A DNA stretch of 13,386 nucleotides from Firmicutes bacterium UBA4996 (GTDB lineage: Bacteria > Bacillota > Limnochordia > Darwinibacteriales > Darwinibacteriaceae): assembly GCA_002396805.1 (NCBI GenBank), contig DGYW01000002.1, forward strand, positions 28,767-42,152, in the 5' to 3' direction. The position numbers and the translations under genes were made by a program. How positions within the stretch are numbered: position 1 is the stretch's first letter; the number at the start of each line of letters is the position of its first letter. The notes under the pieces were generated by a model. The model saw only the letters and a program-made list of their open reading frames with translations, was not told where the DNA came from and made no database searches. Of the stretch, positions 13,313-13,386 are shown piece by piece.

Positions 13313-13386
13313 GATCTTCCTCCTTTGTTTGAGGTATTCAAGATAATATACTTGCTAACTAGAGGAAAACCCTCTTCTTTAACAAG

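Noticed and set aside
1..13386. CRISPR array, insertion sequence, prophage or integron
   Set aside because: No regularly spaced direct repeats, no cas, transposase, integrase or phage genes, and no tRNA with flanking attachment repeats were seen on either strand.

Overview
The window looks like part of a low-to-moderate GC Bacillota chromosome, more likely Clostridia-like than Bacilli, though that finer call is an inference. The reasons are near-consensus GGAGG-type ribosome binding sites before most genes, sigma-A-type promoters, short intergenic gaps, and a typical Firmicutes gene set: a PAS-GGDEF-HD-GYP protein, a Ste24-type M48 protease, a GyrI-like protein, a small XRE regulator with a membrane partner, and DUF1028 and DUF7010 proteins. 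There are no rRNA or tRNA genes, insertion sequences, CRISPR arrays or phage genes. It reads as ordinary chromosome with several decaying genes.

Layout. At 1-1601, on the minus strand, a three-gene unit (four-helix membrane protein, XRE repressor, short-chain dehydrogenase) starts from a promoter buried in a perfect 17-bp inverted repeat, and a hairpin terminator lies near base 1. At 1633-2680 there is a possible 3' gene remnant, a CPBP-family membrane protease and a DUF3566-like small membrane protein. At 2760-4449 a GyrI-like protein and an alpha/alpha-toroid protein form a minus-strand pair, followed by the C-terminal half of an AAC(6')-like acetyltransferase. A MATE transporter (4522-5904) is transcribed divergently from this pair.

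At 5913-9811, minus strand, lie the PAS-GGDEF-HD-GYP protein, the M48 protease, and an alpha/beta hydrolase pseudogene that has lost its middle. At 9860-10668 a HAD phosphatase is followed by a 26-codon ORF joined through a TAATG overlap. The HAD gene and the acetate-family transporter at 10788-11369 are divergent, and their promoters appear to share a palindromic -35 box. The transporter ends at a clear intrinsic terminator. At 11409-13312 a minus-strand operon encodes a DUF7010 membrane protein, a DUF1028 putative Ntn-hydrolase and a nucleoside deaminase.

The genes do not form one pathway. The best candidates for under-described biology are the auto-regulated XRE/membrane-protein unit with its very long operator, and the DUF7010-DUF1028-deaminase operon. 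Three loci (1633-1743, 2760-2987, 9412-9811) show or suggest gene decay. Several starts were moved inward to an ATG with a well-spaced ribosome binding site: 1531, 2376, 8141, 9390 and 12050.
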